Origin: Pseudomonas sp. Irchel 3E13
Lineage (GTDB): Bacteria > Pseudomonadota > Gammaproteobacteria > Pseudomonadales > Pseudomonadaceae
Assembly: GCF_900187455.1 (NCBI RefSeq)
Contig: NZ_FYDX01000006.1
Span: 186,001-250,000, forward strand
DNA: 64,000 nt
Direction of reading: 5' to 3'
Made by a program: the position numbers and the translations under genes. The notes under the pieces were generated by a model. That model had not been told where the DNA came from, ran no database searches, and worked only from the letters and a program-made list of their open reading frames with translations. Shown here in pieces: positions 25,421 to 33,936 of the stretch. Numbering within the stretch: position 1 is the first letter of the stretch; each line of letters starts with the position of its first letter.

Positions 25421-26841
25421 ACCGCAAACAGCAGTTGCTCAAACGGCACCGCCGCAACAAGCGAATGGGCCTGTTGCTCGGTCTGCTATTGCTGGTCGTG
25501 GTTGGCGTGCTGGTGGCCTGGTGGTTGCCGCTGCTGCTGGCGGTGGTCGCCTGGGTGGCGCATGAGGCGTGGTTTGCCGATCACCTGTTTTACTCTCCGG
25601 CCAGCGATTACGACTACCGTATCGACGCCGACGAGCGCCATGCATTGACTCTGAATCAAGGGCGTCTGAGCTTGCCATCGGGCTGTCAGTTGCAGGCGGG
25701 TGACACGCTGGTGCTCAAGGTGAGTTTGCGGGCTGGCTTTGTGGGGCGCTTTCTTGATCCTGCGGTGAAGATTCGCGGCGACGAAGAGGACTGCCAGGCG
25801 TTCGAGCGCGGTGTGGCCGGTGTCCGCTACCTGAACCTGACGGGTCAGCATCTTGCCCTGAACGAGGGCCGGCTCTGGTTGGGCGGGCAGCACTGCCGGC
25901 TGGATGATCAGACCGAGCTGTTTGTCTGTCGCCACCCCGACTATCTGGCCGGGCCGCTGCTGGTCATTGCGCCGCATGCCGACGATGCCGAACTGGCAGC
26001 CTTCGCCACTTATAGTGGGGCGCAGGAAAGCTGGATCGTCACCCTGACCGCCGGTGAGATCGAGACCGAACATTACCGCGACATGGGCCTTGAGCCGGTT
26101 GCTGCCGCCCGTCTCAAGGGCCAGCTTCGCGCCTGGGACAGCATCAGCGTGCCGCTGTGGGCGGGGGTGCCGCAGGAGCGATGCGTGCAACTCGGCTACT
26201 TCTGCCTGCAACTGCCCGCGATGAAGGCCGAGCCGGAAAAAGCCGTTGGCTCCCGTGAAGCGGATCTGCTGGATACCCGCCTGTTTCGGCGTTTCAACAA
26301 CCTGTCACTGACCAGCGACGCAGATGGCACGCCCTCCTGGCGCAACCTGATCCAGGATCTGTGCGAACTGATCGAGCGGATTCGCCCGTTGACCATCGTG
26401 CTGCCCGAGCCACTCCTCGATCCTCATCCCGACCACATCTGCGCCCGTGACGCGCTGATCGAAGCGTTGACGCGGACCGACTGGCAGCCACGCTGGCTGT
26501 TGCATTACGCCAATCATCTTCACGACAACGATCGCTGGCCGATGGGCAATGCCGGTAGCGGCGTGGCGCTGCCACCGCATTTTGACGGTGAGGCGCCGAT
26601 GAGGCCCTGGACCCATGCCGTGACTTCGCAACAGCAGTGGCAAAAGGCTATGTCGTTGGGCATGATGCACGACCTTCAACCCAGCCCGCCGTTCAAGCGG
26701 CGTTTGCGGCGAGTGTTCCAGCATTATCTGGCCGCCCGAAGATGGCCTGCCTTTGGCGAAAACGAGTTCTTCCGCAAGGCCGTACGCCGGCATGAACTCT
26801 TCTGGGTCAAAGCCACGGCCGACAAGAGAGAGCAACGGTGA
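25417..26841 (+). CDS. dnpA: DnpA-like PIG-L family de-N-acetylase
   Basis: The 474-residue product has a basic N-terminus (RKQQLLKRHRRNKR), then one or two membrane segments at about residues 18-47. A PIG-L zinc deacetylase domain follows, with the diagnostic PHADD at about residues 185-189 and a later HPDH. PIG-L enzymes remove acetyl groups from N-acetylglucosamine-type sugars. In P. aeruginosa the orthologue PA5002 (DnpA) influences fluoroquinolone tolerance and persistence. I start at GTG 25417, which overlaps the mig-14 stop (GTGA). An ATG at 25387 would extend it by ten residues. Its membrane position and operon point to an LPS or surface-sugar substrate. Confidence 0.82.
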   Translation: MNRKQQLLKRHRRNKRMGLLLGLLLLVVVGVLVAWWLPLLLAVVAWVAHEAWFADHLFYSPASDYDYRIDADERHALTLNQGRLSLPSGCQLQAGDTLVLKVSLRAGFVGRFLDPAVKIRGDEEDCQAFERGVAGVRYLNLTGQHLALNEGRLWLGGQHCRLDDQTELFVCRHPDYLAGPLLVIAPHADDAELAAFATYSGAQESWIVTLTAGEIETEHYRDMGLEPVAAARLKGQLRAWDSISVPLWAGVPQERCVQLGYFCLQLPAMKAEPEKAVGSREADLLDTRLFRRFNNLSLTSDADGTPSWRNLIQDLCELIERIRPLTIVLPEPLLDPHPDHICARDALIEALTRTDWQPRWLLHYANHLHDNDRWPMGNAGSGVALPPHFDGEAPMRPWTHAVTSQQQWQKAMSLGMMHDLQPSPPFKRRLRRVFQHYLAARRWPAFGENEFFRKAVRRHELFWVKATADKREQR

Positions 26842-27794
26842 AAGTCCTTTTCCTGGTTCAGAAAGATCAGCGCGCGATTCTCGATCGTCTCTACGACGGC
26901 ATCGCGGCTGAGTGCGAATGCGATACCCGCTGGCTTACCGATGCCGAGCAGGACAACTTGCGCAAGTACTTCCGGGAGCATGTGAAGGTCGAGGACTACG
27001 ATCGGATTCTGTTCTTCCTGCGTTTCAAGAAGGAAATTCGGCAGGTCAACTTCATCCGTACCTTGCCTAACCTGGTGATTCTGGAGCACGACGCCTACCA
27101 GAATTACATCCCATGCAAGTACACCGGCAAGTTCAGCGAGTATTACCGAAATCTGCCGTGGGCGAGGGTTATCACCTCCGGGGCAGTGGTGACTCGCCGC
27201 CTGTGTGATGAAGGCTTCGACGCGGTGTTCATTCCCAAGGGCTACGATCAGGCCCTGTTGAGCAATGAACAGCGTGAGCGTGATATCGAACTGGCTTTTG
27301 TCGGTAGCCTGCGCAGCGTGGCCTATTCCGGGCGCAAGGCGATGCTCGAGTCGATCGCGGCAGTCGAAAACCTGCTCATCACCCGTACCAAGTCGGGTGA
27401 GGAATACAGGGAAACCCTGAGCCGAATCCGTTTCTTCGTCAGTGCCGATGTCGGTATGGGCGAGTACATGATCAAGAACTTCGAGGCCATGGCGTGCGGT
27501 TGCGTGCTGTTCGCCTTCGACCAGGGCGAGGAAGAAAACCGCGCGCTTGGTTTCGTCGATCTGCACAACATTGTGCTGTACCGGGATCTCGACGAGTTTC
27601 GCGAGAAGTTGCGGTACATGCGCGAGCAGCCCGAACTGGCCCTGACAATATCGCGCAACGGCCAGTTGCTGGCCGAGCAGCGCTTCACATTCCATGCGTT
27701 GGGCAAGGCCATCGTCGATGCCATGCGTCCCCCGTTGCGCCCGCATGTGGCGCCGGGCTGGTGGAACAAATTGCGCAACGTCGTCGGCCTGTAA
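26838..27794 (+). CDS. ssg: Surface-sugar glycosyltransferase Ssg
   Basis: The 318-residue product is a GT4-like glycosyltransferase. The C-terminal half has the nucleotide-sugar pocket around GEYMIKNFEAMACGCVLFAF. It corresponds to PA5001 of P. aeruginosa and to Ssg of other pseudomonads, where loss alters LPS, exopolysaccharide and motility. The start overlaps dnpA by 4 bp (ATGA). The exact sugar and acceptor cannot be read from the sequence. Confidence 0.8.
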   Translation: MKVLFLVQKDQRAILDRLYDGIAAECECDTRWLTDAEQDNLRKYFREHVKVEDYDRILFFLRFKKEIRQVNFIRTLPNLVILEHDAYQNYIPCKYTGKFSEYYRNLPWARVITSGAVVTRRLCDEGFDAVFIPKGYDQALLSNEQRERDIELAFVGSLRSVAYSGRKAMLESIAAVENLLITRTKSGEEYRETLSRIRFFVSADVGMGEYMIKNFEAMACGCVLFAFDQGEEENRALGFVDLHNIVLYRDLDEFREKLRYMREQPELALTISRNGQLLAEQRFTFHALGKAIVDAMRPPLRPHVAPGWWNKLRNVVGL

Positions 27795-27829
27795 GGCCGT
27801 TCAATCGTTTTTACCGAGGAAGAATGACA

Positions 27830-28600
27830 ATGGTCTTCAGCGAGAGCAGTGAGATCACCTTGATGGTGACCAGCTGTGGTCGGTTCGACCTGTTGAAGCG
27901 TACGCTCGAAACTTTCGACCGCTTCAACACGGCTCCCATTCGCGAGGTGTTCATCACCGAAGACTCGGGTGACGAAGCCGTGCGCGATTGCATCCCGGCC
28001 GGTTGGCGGGAGCACACCACGTTCATCGTCAACAAACCCAAGCTGGGCCAGATGCGCTCGATCGACGCCGCTTACGCGCAGATCAAGACGTTCTGGGTGT
28101 TCCATTGCGAGGACGACTGGGACTTCTACCGTCCGTGCTTCATCGAGGACTCGCAAGTTCTGCTGGAAGCTGACCCGCAAGCCCTGCAGGTGTGGCTGCG
28201 CAGTTTCAACCACGACCTTCAGGTGCACAGCCCGTACGTCTTTCTCAATGAGCGGCAAGTGGTACAGGGCATCCCGTTCTATCAGTTGGGCTCGGAAAAG
28301 GCCGACTGGCAGGGGTTTTCGTTCAACCCGGGGCTGCGTCGCCTGGCGGATTACCAGCAGCATGCCCCCTATGCTGCGCACTCTGGCGAAAAGAGCCTTT
28401 CCCGCTTGTACGCAGCGGAAAACCGCTATGCATTGATTCTGGAAAATGATGCGGTGTTGCACACCGGATTTGGAGAGCATGTCGAATTGCCGCAAGAGCG
28501 CGTCAACAAACTTCGACGTAAACGCAGGGATCGCATCAAGCTCATAGGCAGCGTTGCCGTTGGGGTGGTGATAGGTTTTCTGATTAACGCTGTTTTGTGA
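27830..28600 (+). CDS. wapR: GT2 glycosyltransferase WapR-like (core rhamnosyltransferase)
   Basis: The 256-residue product has a GT-A fold with the metal/nucleotide motif EDDWDF at about residues 93-98. The position matches PA5000 (WapR), which adds the alpha-1,3-rhamnose that receives O-antigen in P. aeruginosa. The C-terminus carries one membrane helix (about residues 236-255) preceded by a basic stretch (RVNKLRRKRRDRIK), which would anchor it to the inner face of the membrane. ATG 27824 and ATG 27830 are both in frame; GAGGA at 27816-27820 fits 27830 better. Confidence 0.78.
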   Translation: MVFSESSEITLMVTSCGRFDLLKRTLETFDRFNTAPIREVFITEDSGDEAVRDCIPAGWREHTTFIVNKPKLGQMRSIDAAYAQIKTFWVFHCEDDWDFYRPCFIEDSQVLLEADPQALQVWLRSFNHDLQVHSPYVFLNERQVVQGIPFYQLGSEKADWQGFSFNPGLRRLADYQQHAPYAAHSGEKSLSRLYAAENRYALILENDAVLHTGFGEHVELPQERVNKLRRKRRDRIKLIGSVAVGVVIGFLINAVL

Positions 28601-28608
28601 GGTCAAGT

Positions 28609-29754
28609 GTGGGAAGCAGGACAAGTCGAAGCTACTTCGCCGTAGCCACGATCATATTTCTTTTGAGCTACATCCTGATGGCGTCGTCGAAATGGACGAA
28701 TAACATCTTTTACGCCCTCATTGCATTGCCGGGTCTGGTGTTCCTGATCAAGGAGCGCGGAGCCGGTCTGGTACAGCAGCCGTTGGCCTGGGCCTGGCTG
28801 GTTTTCCTGTTGTGGTTCCTGGTTCCTGCAGCTATTGCGGGGGATGGCCAGTTCTACAAACACATCCTGTATGTGGGGCTGTTCGTCTTCATCATCGGGG
28901 CATTGGTCGAACCTGGTTTCTTCCGGCATCTGGCGTTTGTGCGGTGCATGTTCTGGATTCTCTGTGCTTACATTTACGGCTTTGCAGCTTATGCCTATCT
29001 GAGCGGGCTCCATGCGTTCGGCGAGCGAGTTGACCTGCTGCCCGCCCGTTTGCAGAACGTCATTTACGCAAGTGTCTGGTTGCTGTGTTCGCTGGCCCTG
29101 GCGTTTCCCCTGTGGTTGAAGGAGCGTCGCTGGATCGAAGCGATCAGTGCGGTAGTACTAAGCCTCTTTGCCGTCGTCTTCATCTTGCAGACGCGTACGG
29201 CGCTTGTTGGCGCAGTCTTGCTGCTGGGGCTCTGGGCGGCTTATGGCATCTGGCGATTCCCGAAGTATGGGCTGACAGGGCTGGTCATTGGCGCCGCAGT
29301 GGCAGGGGGCCTGTTCTGGGTCATCAGTAACCAGGCCTGGTTCCACGCAATGATGGCGCGTGGTGATTCCTTCCGGATCGAGTTATTCCAGGTGATGGTT
29401 GGTGAGTGGCGCAATTGCGGTTGGTTGCTGGGCTGCGGGATTGAGTTCAAGACCGATAAATTGCTCGGTGGGTTCATGCCCATTCAACATCCACATAACA
29501 TCTTCGTGGCACTTGGGCTGTATACCGGTGGGGTATCGCTGGCTTTGTTCGCCGTGGTGATGTCAGCCACGCTTTGGCAAGCCTGGCGCCTGCGTGATGC
29601 CTGGGGTTTATTCCTGGTTGCTGCGCTGGTGATGTTGAACTTCGATGGCAGCAAGCTCATCGGCAATCCTGACGAGCTCTGGCCTCTGGTGCTGTTGCCG
29701 GCAGCGGTGGTGCTGGGGCGAGTGGTACAGGCGCCAAAGCGCTGGTTGATCTGA
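28609..29754 (+). CDS. waaL: O-antigen ligase WaaL
   Basis: The 381-residue product is polytopic, with about 10-12 membrane segments and a periplasmic loop ending in PHNIF (Wzy_C family). The histidine there corresponds to the family's catalytic site. It joins undecaprenyl-linked O-antigen to the lipid A-core on the periplasmic face. GTG 28609 is favoured because TGAGG (28598-28602) sits six bases upstream. GTG 28597, which overlaps the wapR stop, is an alternative. It is the last gene of the LPS operon and is followed by a strong terminator. Confidence 0.82.
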   Translation: MGSRTSRSYFAVATIIFLLSYILMASSKWTNNIFYALIALPGLVFLIKERGAGLVQQPLAWAWLVFLLWFLVPAAIAGDGQFYKHILYVGLFVFIIGALVEPGFFRHLAFVRCMFWILCAYIYGFAAYAYLSGLHAFGERVDLLPARLQNVIYASVWLLCSLALAFPLWLKERRWIEAISAVVLSLFAVVFILQTRTALVGAVLLLGLWAAYGIWRFPKYGLTGLVIGAAVAGGLFWVISNQAWFHAMMARGDSFRIELFQVMVGEWRNCGWLLGCGIEFKTDKLLGGFMPIQHPHNIFVALGLYTGGVSLALFAVVMSATLWQAWRLRDAWGLFLVAALVMLNFDGSKLIGNPDELWPLVLLPAAVVLGRVVQAPKRWLI

Positions 29755-29762
29755 TGCATCCT

Positions 29763-29791
29763 GCGACCACCTTCGGGTGGTCGCTTTGTTT
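29763..29791 (+). terminator. Rho-independent terminator of the LPS operon, UUCG tetraloop
   Basis: Nine-bp stem GCGACCACC (29763-29771) and GGTGGTCGC (29776-29784) capped by TTCG, an exceptionally stable tetraloop, followed by TTTGTTT. It lies 8 bp past waaL and overlaps the end of the convergent kinase-like gene. Confidence 0.93.
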
Positions 29792-30435
29792 CAGGCCTTC
29801 GCCAGGGCGCTGGCGAGATCGGCGACCTTGCAGGTGGTCTGCGCCGACAGGTAAGCGCTGGCGAACACATCGCTGCCGTTGCCCAGCAACCAGGCGCGAT
29901 CCTCCTTGTAACGCAGCATGTGCTTGAAGTTGCGCAGCCGTTGGGTCTTGCGCAGCGGGCGTCGATAGGTCTGCATGTCGGCGATGTCGATCAGGCCGAG
30001 TTCGCCCTCGGGCGTCAGCACCACGTTACCCAGGTGTGCGGAGCGGAAGTAGATACCTTTTTCGTGCAGCCGGGCGATGAAGATGCCCAGTTGACGACGC
30101 AGGTTGTCGCCGCTGTCGGGGTCATCCAGCAACTGGCGCAGGGTCTTGCCCGGCAGCGGGTCGTAGTGCACCGCATCGCGAGCAATCTCGGCGATGCGAT
30201 AGACCTCGCGCACGCGAGGGCAAGGGATGGCGCGTTCGGCCAGGGTCTTGCAGTTGTCGGCAAAACGGCGCGCGTAGGGGTACCAGGCAGCCGAACTGAT
30301 CAGGCGCTTGCGGCGGAACAGCTTCAACATCGAGCCGTCACGCAGGCGTAATACCTTGTCTCCGGTGCCGTCGGCCTCCAGAACGTGCGCACCTTCGCGC
30401 AGGGCAAGGTAGCGGGCATGGTCGAGCGCTTGCAT
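29791..30435 (-). CDS. LPS kinase-like protein ('toluene tolerance' family)
   Basis: The 214-residue product resembles small Kdo/WaaP-type sugar kinases. HLGNVVLTPEGELGLIDIADM has the HxxN and IDxxD arrangement of the catalytic and metal loops. It corresponds to PA4998 in position. The family is often labelled a toluene tolerance protein. The usual HxD catalytic Asp is not obvious (the sequence is HLGN), so activity is uncertain. It is transcribed toward waaL and shares the divergent region with msbA. Confidence 0.65.
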   Translation of the reverse strand: MQALDHARYLALREGAHVLEADGTGDKVLRLRDGSMLKLFRRKRLISSAAWYPYARRFADNCKTLAERAIPCPRVREVYRIAEIARDAVHYDPLPGKTLRQLLDDPDSGDNLRRQLGIFIARLHEKGIYFRSAHLGNVVLTPEGELGLIDIADMQTYRRPLRKTQRLRNFKHMLRYKEDRAWLLGNGSDVFASAYLSAQTTCKVADLASALAKA

Positions 30436-30499
30436 CGAAACTCCGGTGTAAAGGCCAGCCGGCTATATTACCTCAGCAGGAAGTGGCAAAAAGTGCTTG

Positions 30500-30508
30500 T
30501 GATACAAT
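30500..30508 (+). promoter_or_regulatory. Extended -10 promoter of msbA
   Basis: TGATACAAT carries a TG one base before TACAAT (30503-30508), an extended -10. It is followed by CCCGCC. The predicted start lies about 22 nt before the msbA ATG. No good -35 is visible, as expected for extended -10 promoters. Confidence 0.55.
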
Positions 30509-30537
30509 CCCGCCTCTTTTTCACATGACGGATTCTC

Positions 30538-32340
30538 ATGACCGCCCCCGAATCGTCTGCCCCTTCGAGTATGAAGATCTACTTGCGTCTGCTGAGCTAT
30601 GTGAAGCCTTATGTCGGCGTTTTCCTGCTCAGTATCGTCGGGTTCGTTATCTTCGCCTCGACCCAGCCCATGCTGGCCGGCATCCTCAAGTATTTCGTCG
30701 ATGGATTGAGCAACCCCGAAGCGGTGCTGTTCCCCACCGTGCCGTATCTGAAGGACCTGCAGCTGCTCCAGGCCGTGCCCCTGCTGATCGTACTGATCGC
30801 GGCGTGGCAGGGTCTTGGTTCATTCCTGGGTAACTACTTTCTGGCCAAGGTCTCCCTGGGCCTGGTGCACGACCTGCGCGTCGAGTTGTTCAACAAGCTG
30901 CTGGTCCTGCCCAACCGCTACTTCGACAACAACAACTCCGGTCACCTGATTTCGCGCATCACCTTCAACGTGACCATGGTCACCGGCGCTGCGACCGACG
31001 CCATCAAGGTGGTGATTCGTGAAGGCCTGACCGTAGTGTTCCTGTTCATCTACCTGCTGTGGATGAACTGGCAACTGACCCTGGTGATGCTGGCGATCCT
31101 GCCGCTGATTGCCGTCATGGTGAGCAGCGCGAGCAAGAAATTCCGCAAGCAGAGCAAGAAGATCCAGGTGGCCATGGGCGACGTGACCCACGTCGCGTCG
31201 GAAACCATCCAGGGCTATCGCGTAGTGCGCAGCTTCGGCGGCGAGCAGTACGAGCAGGAGCGCTTTGCCAAGGCCAGCCAGAGCAACACCGACAAGCAAC
31301 TGCGCATGACCAAGACCGGCGCTGTCTACACGCCGATGCTGCAACTGGTGATCTACACCGCCATGGCGGTGCTGATGTTCCTGGTGCTGTTCCTGCGCGG
31401 TGATGCCACCGCGGGCGACCTCGTAGCCTATATCACCGCTGCGGGCCTGCTGCCCAAGCCGATCCGCCAGCTCTCGGAAGTCAGCTCGACCATCCAGAAA
31501 GGCGTGGCCGGTGCCGAGAGCATTTTCGAACAACTGGACGTCGAGCCTGAAGTCGATAGCGGCACTGTCGAGCGTGATCGCGTCAGCGGCCGGCTGGAAG
31601 TGCGCAATCTGACCTTCTCCTATCCGGGCACCGAGCGCCTGGTGCTCAGCGACATCAACTTCAGCGCCGAGCCGGGGCAGATGATTGCTTTGGTCGGACG
31701 TTCGGGTAGCGGCAAATCGACGCTGGCCGGGTTGATCCCGCGGTTCTACCAGCACGAGCATGGCGAGATCCTGCTCGATGGCGTCGAGGTCGAGGACTAC
31801 CGGCTGCGTAACCTGCGCAAGCACATCGCCCAGGTGACCCAGCATGTGACCCTGTTCAACGACACCGTCGCCAACAACATCGCCTATGGCGATCTGGCCG
31901 GCGCGCCCCGCGAGCAGATCGAGGCCGCCGCCGCCGATGCCTACGCCAAGGAGTTCATCGAGCAACTGCCGCAGGGCTTCGACACCCAGGTCGGCGAGAA
32001 CGGCGTGCTGCTGTCCGGTGGCCAACGCCAGCGACTCGCAATCGCCCGCGCCTTGTTGAAGAACGCTCCGCTGCTGATCCTCGACGAAGCCACCTCGGCG
32101 CTGGATACCGAATCCGAGCGGCATATCCAGGCAGCCCTGGATCAGGTGATGAAGGGCCGCACCACCCTGGTGATCGCCCACCGCCTGTCGACCATCGAAA
32201 AGGCCGACCTGATCCTGGTCATGGATCAGGGCCGGATCGTCGAGCGCGGCACGCATCAGCAGTTGCTCGCCGAGAACGGCTACTACGCCCGCCTGCATGC
32301 CATGGGGCTGGATGAGCCGAGCAAGGCTGACATCACCTGA
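30538..32340 (+). CDS. msbA: Lipid A-core flippase MsbA
   Basis: The 600-residue half-transporter has six membrane helices in the first 320 residues. An ABC ATPase domain follows, with Walker A GRSGSGKST (about 387-395), signature LSGGQRQR (about 493) and Walker B LLILDEAT. It flips lipid A-core across the inner membrane as a homodimer. The gene lies between the LPS decoration genes and hldE, as in P. aeruginosa (PA4997). A hairpin and a separate hldE promoter follow. Confidence 0.95.
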   Translation: MTAPESSAPSSMKIYLRLLSYVKPYVGVFLLSIVGFVIFASTQPMLAGILKYFVDGLSNPEAVLFPTVPYLKDLQLLQAVPLLIVLIAAWQGLGSFLGNYFLAKVSLGLVHDLRVELFNKLLVLPNRYFDNNNSGHLISRITFNVTMVTGAATDAIKVVIREGLTVVFLFIYLLWMNWQLTLVMLAILPLIAVMVSSASKKFRKQSKKIQVAMGDVTHVASETIQGYRVVRSFGGEQYEQERFAKASQSNTDKQLRMTKTGAVYTPMLQLVIYTAMAVLMFLVLFLRGDATAGDLVAYITAAGLLPKPIRQLSEVSSTIQKGVAGAESIFEQLDVEPEVDSGTVERDRVSGRLEVRNLTFSYPGTERLVLSDINFSAEPGQMIALVGRSGSGKSTLAGLIPRFYQHEHGEILLDGVEVEDYRLRNLRKHIAQVTQHVTLFNDTVANNIAYGDLAGAPREQIEAAAADAYAKEFIEQLPQGFDTQVGENGVLLSGGQRQRLAIARALLKNAPLLILDEATSALDTESERHIQAALDQVMKGRTTLVIAHRLSTIEKADLILVMDQGRIVERGTHQQLLAENGYYARLHAMGLDEPSKADIT

Positions 32341-32349
32341 AACACCTTC

Positions 32350-32372
32350 GCCAGGGCGTCTTGCGCCCTGGC
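32350..32372 (+). terminator. Hairpin after msbA
   Basis: Nine-bp stem GCCAGGGCG (32350-32358) and CGCCCTGGC (32364-32372) with a 5-nt loop, 9 bp past the msbA stop. No U-run follows, so it may only partly terminate before hldE. Confidence 0.5.
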
Positions 32373-32420
32373 CCGCACGGCGCGGCGCTGGCTGTAATCT
32401 GGCTGGCGCGAAGCCTGTGC

Positions 32421-32433
32421 TAATATCCCGCCC
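32421..32433 (+). promoter_or_regulatory. -10 element of hldE
   Basis: TAATAT at 32421-32426 is followed by CCCGCCC, the same discriminator seen at the carbamoyltransferase and msbA promoters. The hldE ATG is about 30 nt downstream. Confidence 0.5.
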
Positions 32434-32460
32434 CTGTTCATTTTGTCTGATGGGTTCTCC

Positions 32461-33882
32461 ATGAAGTTGTCCATGCCGCGTTTCGATCAAGCCCCGGTAC
32501 TGGTGGTCGGCGATGTCATGCTCGACCGCTACTGGCATGGCGGTACCTCCAGAATCTCGCCTGAAGCGCCGGTGCCGGTGGTCAAGGTCGAGCAGATCGA
32601 GGACCGTCCGGGCGGTGCGGCCAACGTTGCGTTGAACATTGCCGCGCTCGGCGCGCCGGCTGCGCTGGTCGGGGTCACCGGCCAGGACGAGGCAGCCGAC
32701 AGCCTGGCCAACAGCCTGCAAGCAGCGGGCGTGCGCTCGGTGTTCCAGCGCATCGCCCACCAGCCGACCATCGTCAAGCTGCGGGTCATGAGCCGTCACC
32801 AGCAACTGCTGCGTATCGATTTCGAAGAGCCCTTTGCAACCGACCCGCTCTCCCTCGGCGCGGAAGTCGACGCTTTGCTGGAAGGGGTGAAAGTGCTGGT
32901 CCTGTCCGACTACGGCAAGGGCGCACTGAAGAATCACCAGAGCCTCATCCAGGCCGCTCGCGAGCGCGGCATTCCGGTGCTGGCCGACCCTAAGGGCAAG
33001 GATTTTTCCATCTACCGCGGCGCCAGCCTGATCACCCCGAACCTCAGTGAATTCGAAACCATCGTCGGCCGTTGCGCCGACGAGGCCGAACTGGTGGCCA
33101 AGGGCGGTGAGCTGATGCGTGACCTGGAACTGGGCGCCTTGCTGGTGACCCGTGGCGAGCACGGCATGACCCTGCTGCGCCCGGAGCACCCGGCCCTGCA
33201 CCTGCCAGCCCGCGCCCGTGAAGTGTTCGATGTGACCGGTGCCGGCGACACGGTGATTTCCACCCTGGCCGCCGCCATCGCCGCCGGTGAGGACCTGCCC
33301 CACGCGGTCGGTCTGGCCAATCTTGCTGCCGGTATCGTGGTCGGCAAGTTGGGTACGGCCGCGATCAGTGCCCCGGAACTGCGCCGGGCGATCCAGCGCG
33401 AAGAAGGCTCCGAGCGCGGTGTGTTGAGCCTCGATCAGTTGCTGCTGGCCATCGATGATGCGCGGGCGCACAACGAGAAGATTGTCTTCACCAACGGCTG
33501 CTTCGACATTCTGCATGCCGGTCACGTGACCTACCTGGAACAAGCACGCGCCCAAGGCGATCGTCTGATCGTCGCGGTCAACGACGACGCTTCGGTGAGT
33601 CGCCTGAAAGGGCCGGGCCGTCCGATCAACAGCGTCGACCGGCGCATGGCCGTGCTGGCCGGTCTGGGTGCGGTGGACTGGGTCATCAGTTTTGCTGAAG
33701 GCACCCCGGAAAACCTGCTGAGCCAGGTCAAGCCGGATGTGCTGGTCAAGGGCGGTGACTACGGCATCGATCAGGTGGTCGGCGCCGATATCGTCAAGGC
33801 TTATGGCGGGACGGTGAAGGTGTTGGGGCTGGTGGAAAACAGCTCGACCACGGCGATTGTCGAGAAGATCCGCAAGAACTGA
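32461..33882 (+). CDS. hldE: Bifunctional heptose-7-phosphate kinase / heptose-1-phosphate adenylyltransferase HldE
   Basis: The 473-residue fusion enzyme makes ADP-heptose for the LPS inner core. Residues 1-320 are a PfkB-type kinase (catalytic FDVTGAGDTV). Residues 340-473 are a cytidylyltransferase-like domain beginning FTNGCFDILHAGH, with HAGH at about 352-355. Both active sites look intact. ATG 32461 (MKLSMPRFDQAP) is the family start; the frame continues six codons upstream without similarity. Confidence 0.95.
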   Translation: MKLSMPRFDQAPVLVVGDVMLDRYWHGGTSRISPEAPVPVVKVEQIEDRPGGAANVALNIAALGAPAALVGVTGQDEAADSLANSLQAAGVRSVFQRIAHQPTIVKLRVMSRHQQLLRIDFEEPFATDPLSLGAEVDALLEGVKVLVLSDYGKGALKNHQSLIQAARERGIPVLADPKGKDFSIYRGASLITPNLSEFETIVGRCADEAELVAKGGELMRDLELGALLVTRGEHGMTLLRPEHPALHLPARAREVFDVTGAGDTVISTLAAAIAAGEDLPHAVGLANLAAGIVVGKLGTAAISAPELRRAIQREEGSERGVLSLDQLLLAIDDARAHNEKIVFTNGCFDILHAGHVTYLEQARAQGDRLIVAVNDDASVSRLKGPGRPINSVDRRMAVLAGLGAVDWVISFAEGTPENLLSQVKPDVLVKGGDYGIDQVVGADIVKAYGGTVKVLGLVENSSTTAIVEKIRKN

Positions 33883-33895
33883 TTCAAGAAAAAGA

Positions 33896-33934
33896 CGGGT
33901 CCCGTTTGCGATGAAACGTCGCGAACGGGGCCCG
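33896..33934. terminator. Bidirectional hairpin between hldE and the convergent Nudix-like gene
   Basis: An 11-bp stem, CGGGTCCCGTT against AACGGGGCCCG, with one G-T wobble, encloses a loop that can itself pair (GCGA/TCGC). It sits 13 bp past hldE and 2 bp past the end of the minus-strand gene at 33937, so it can serve both. Confidence 0.7.
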
Positions 33935-33936
33935 AA

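Noticed and set aside
30820..33555. 911-codon frame antisense to msbA and hldE
   Set aside because: Crosses two genes, their intergenic hairpin and a promoter; no recognisable domain.
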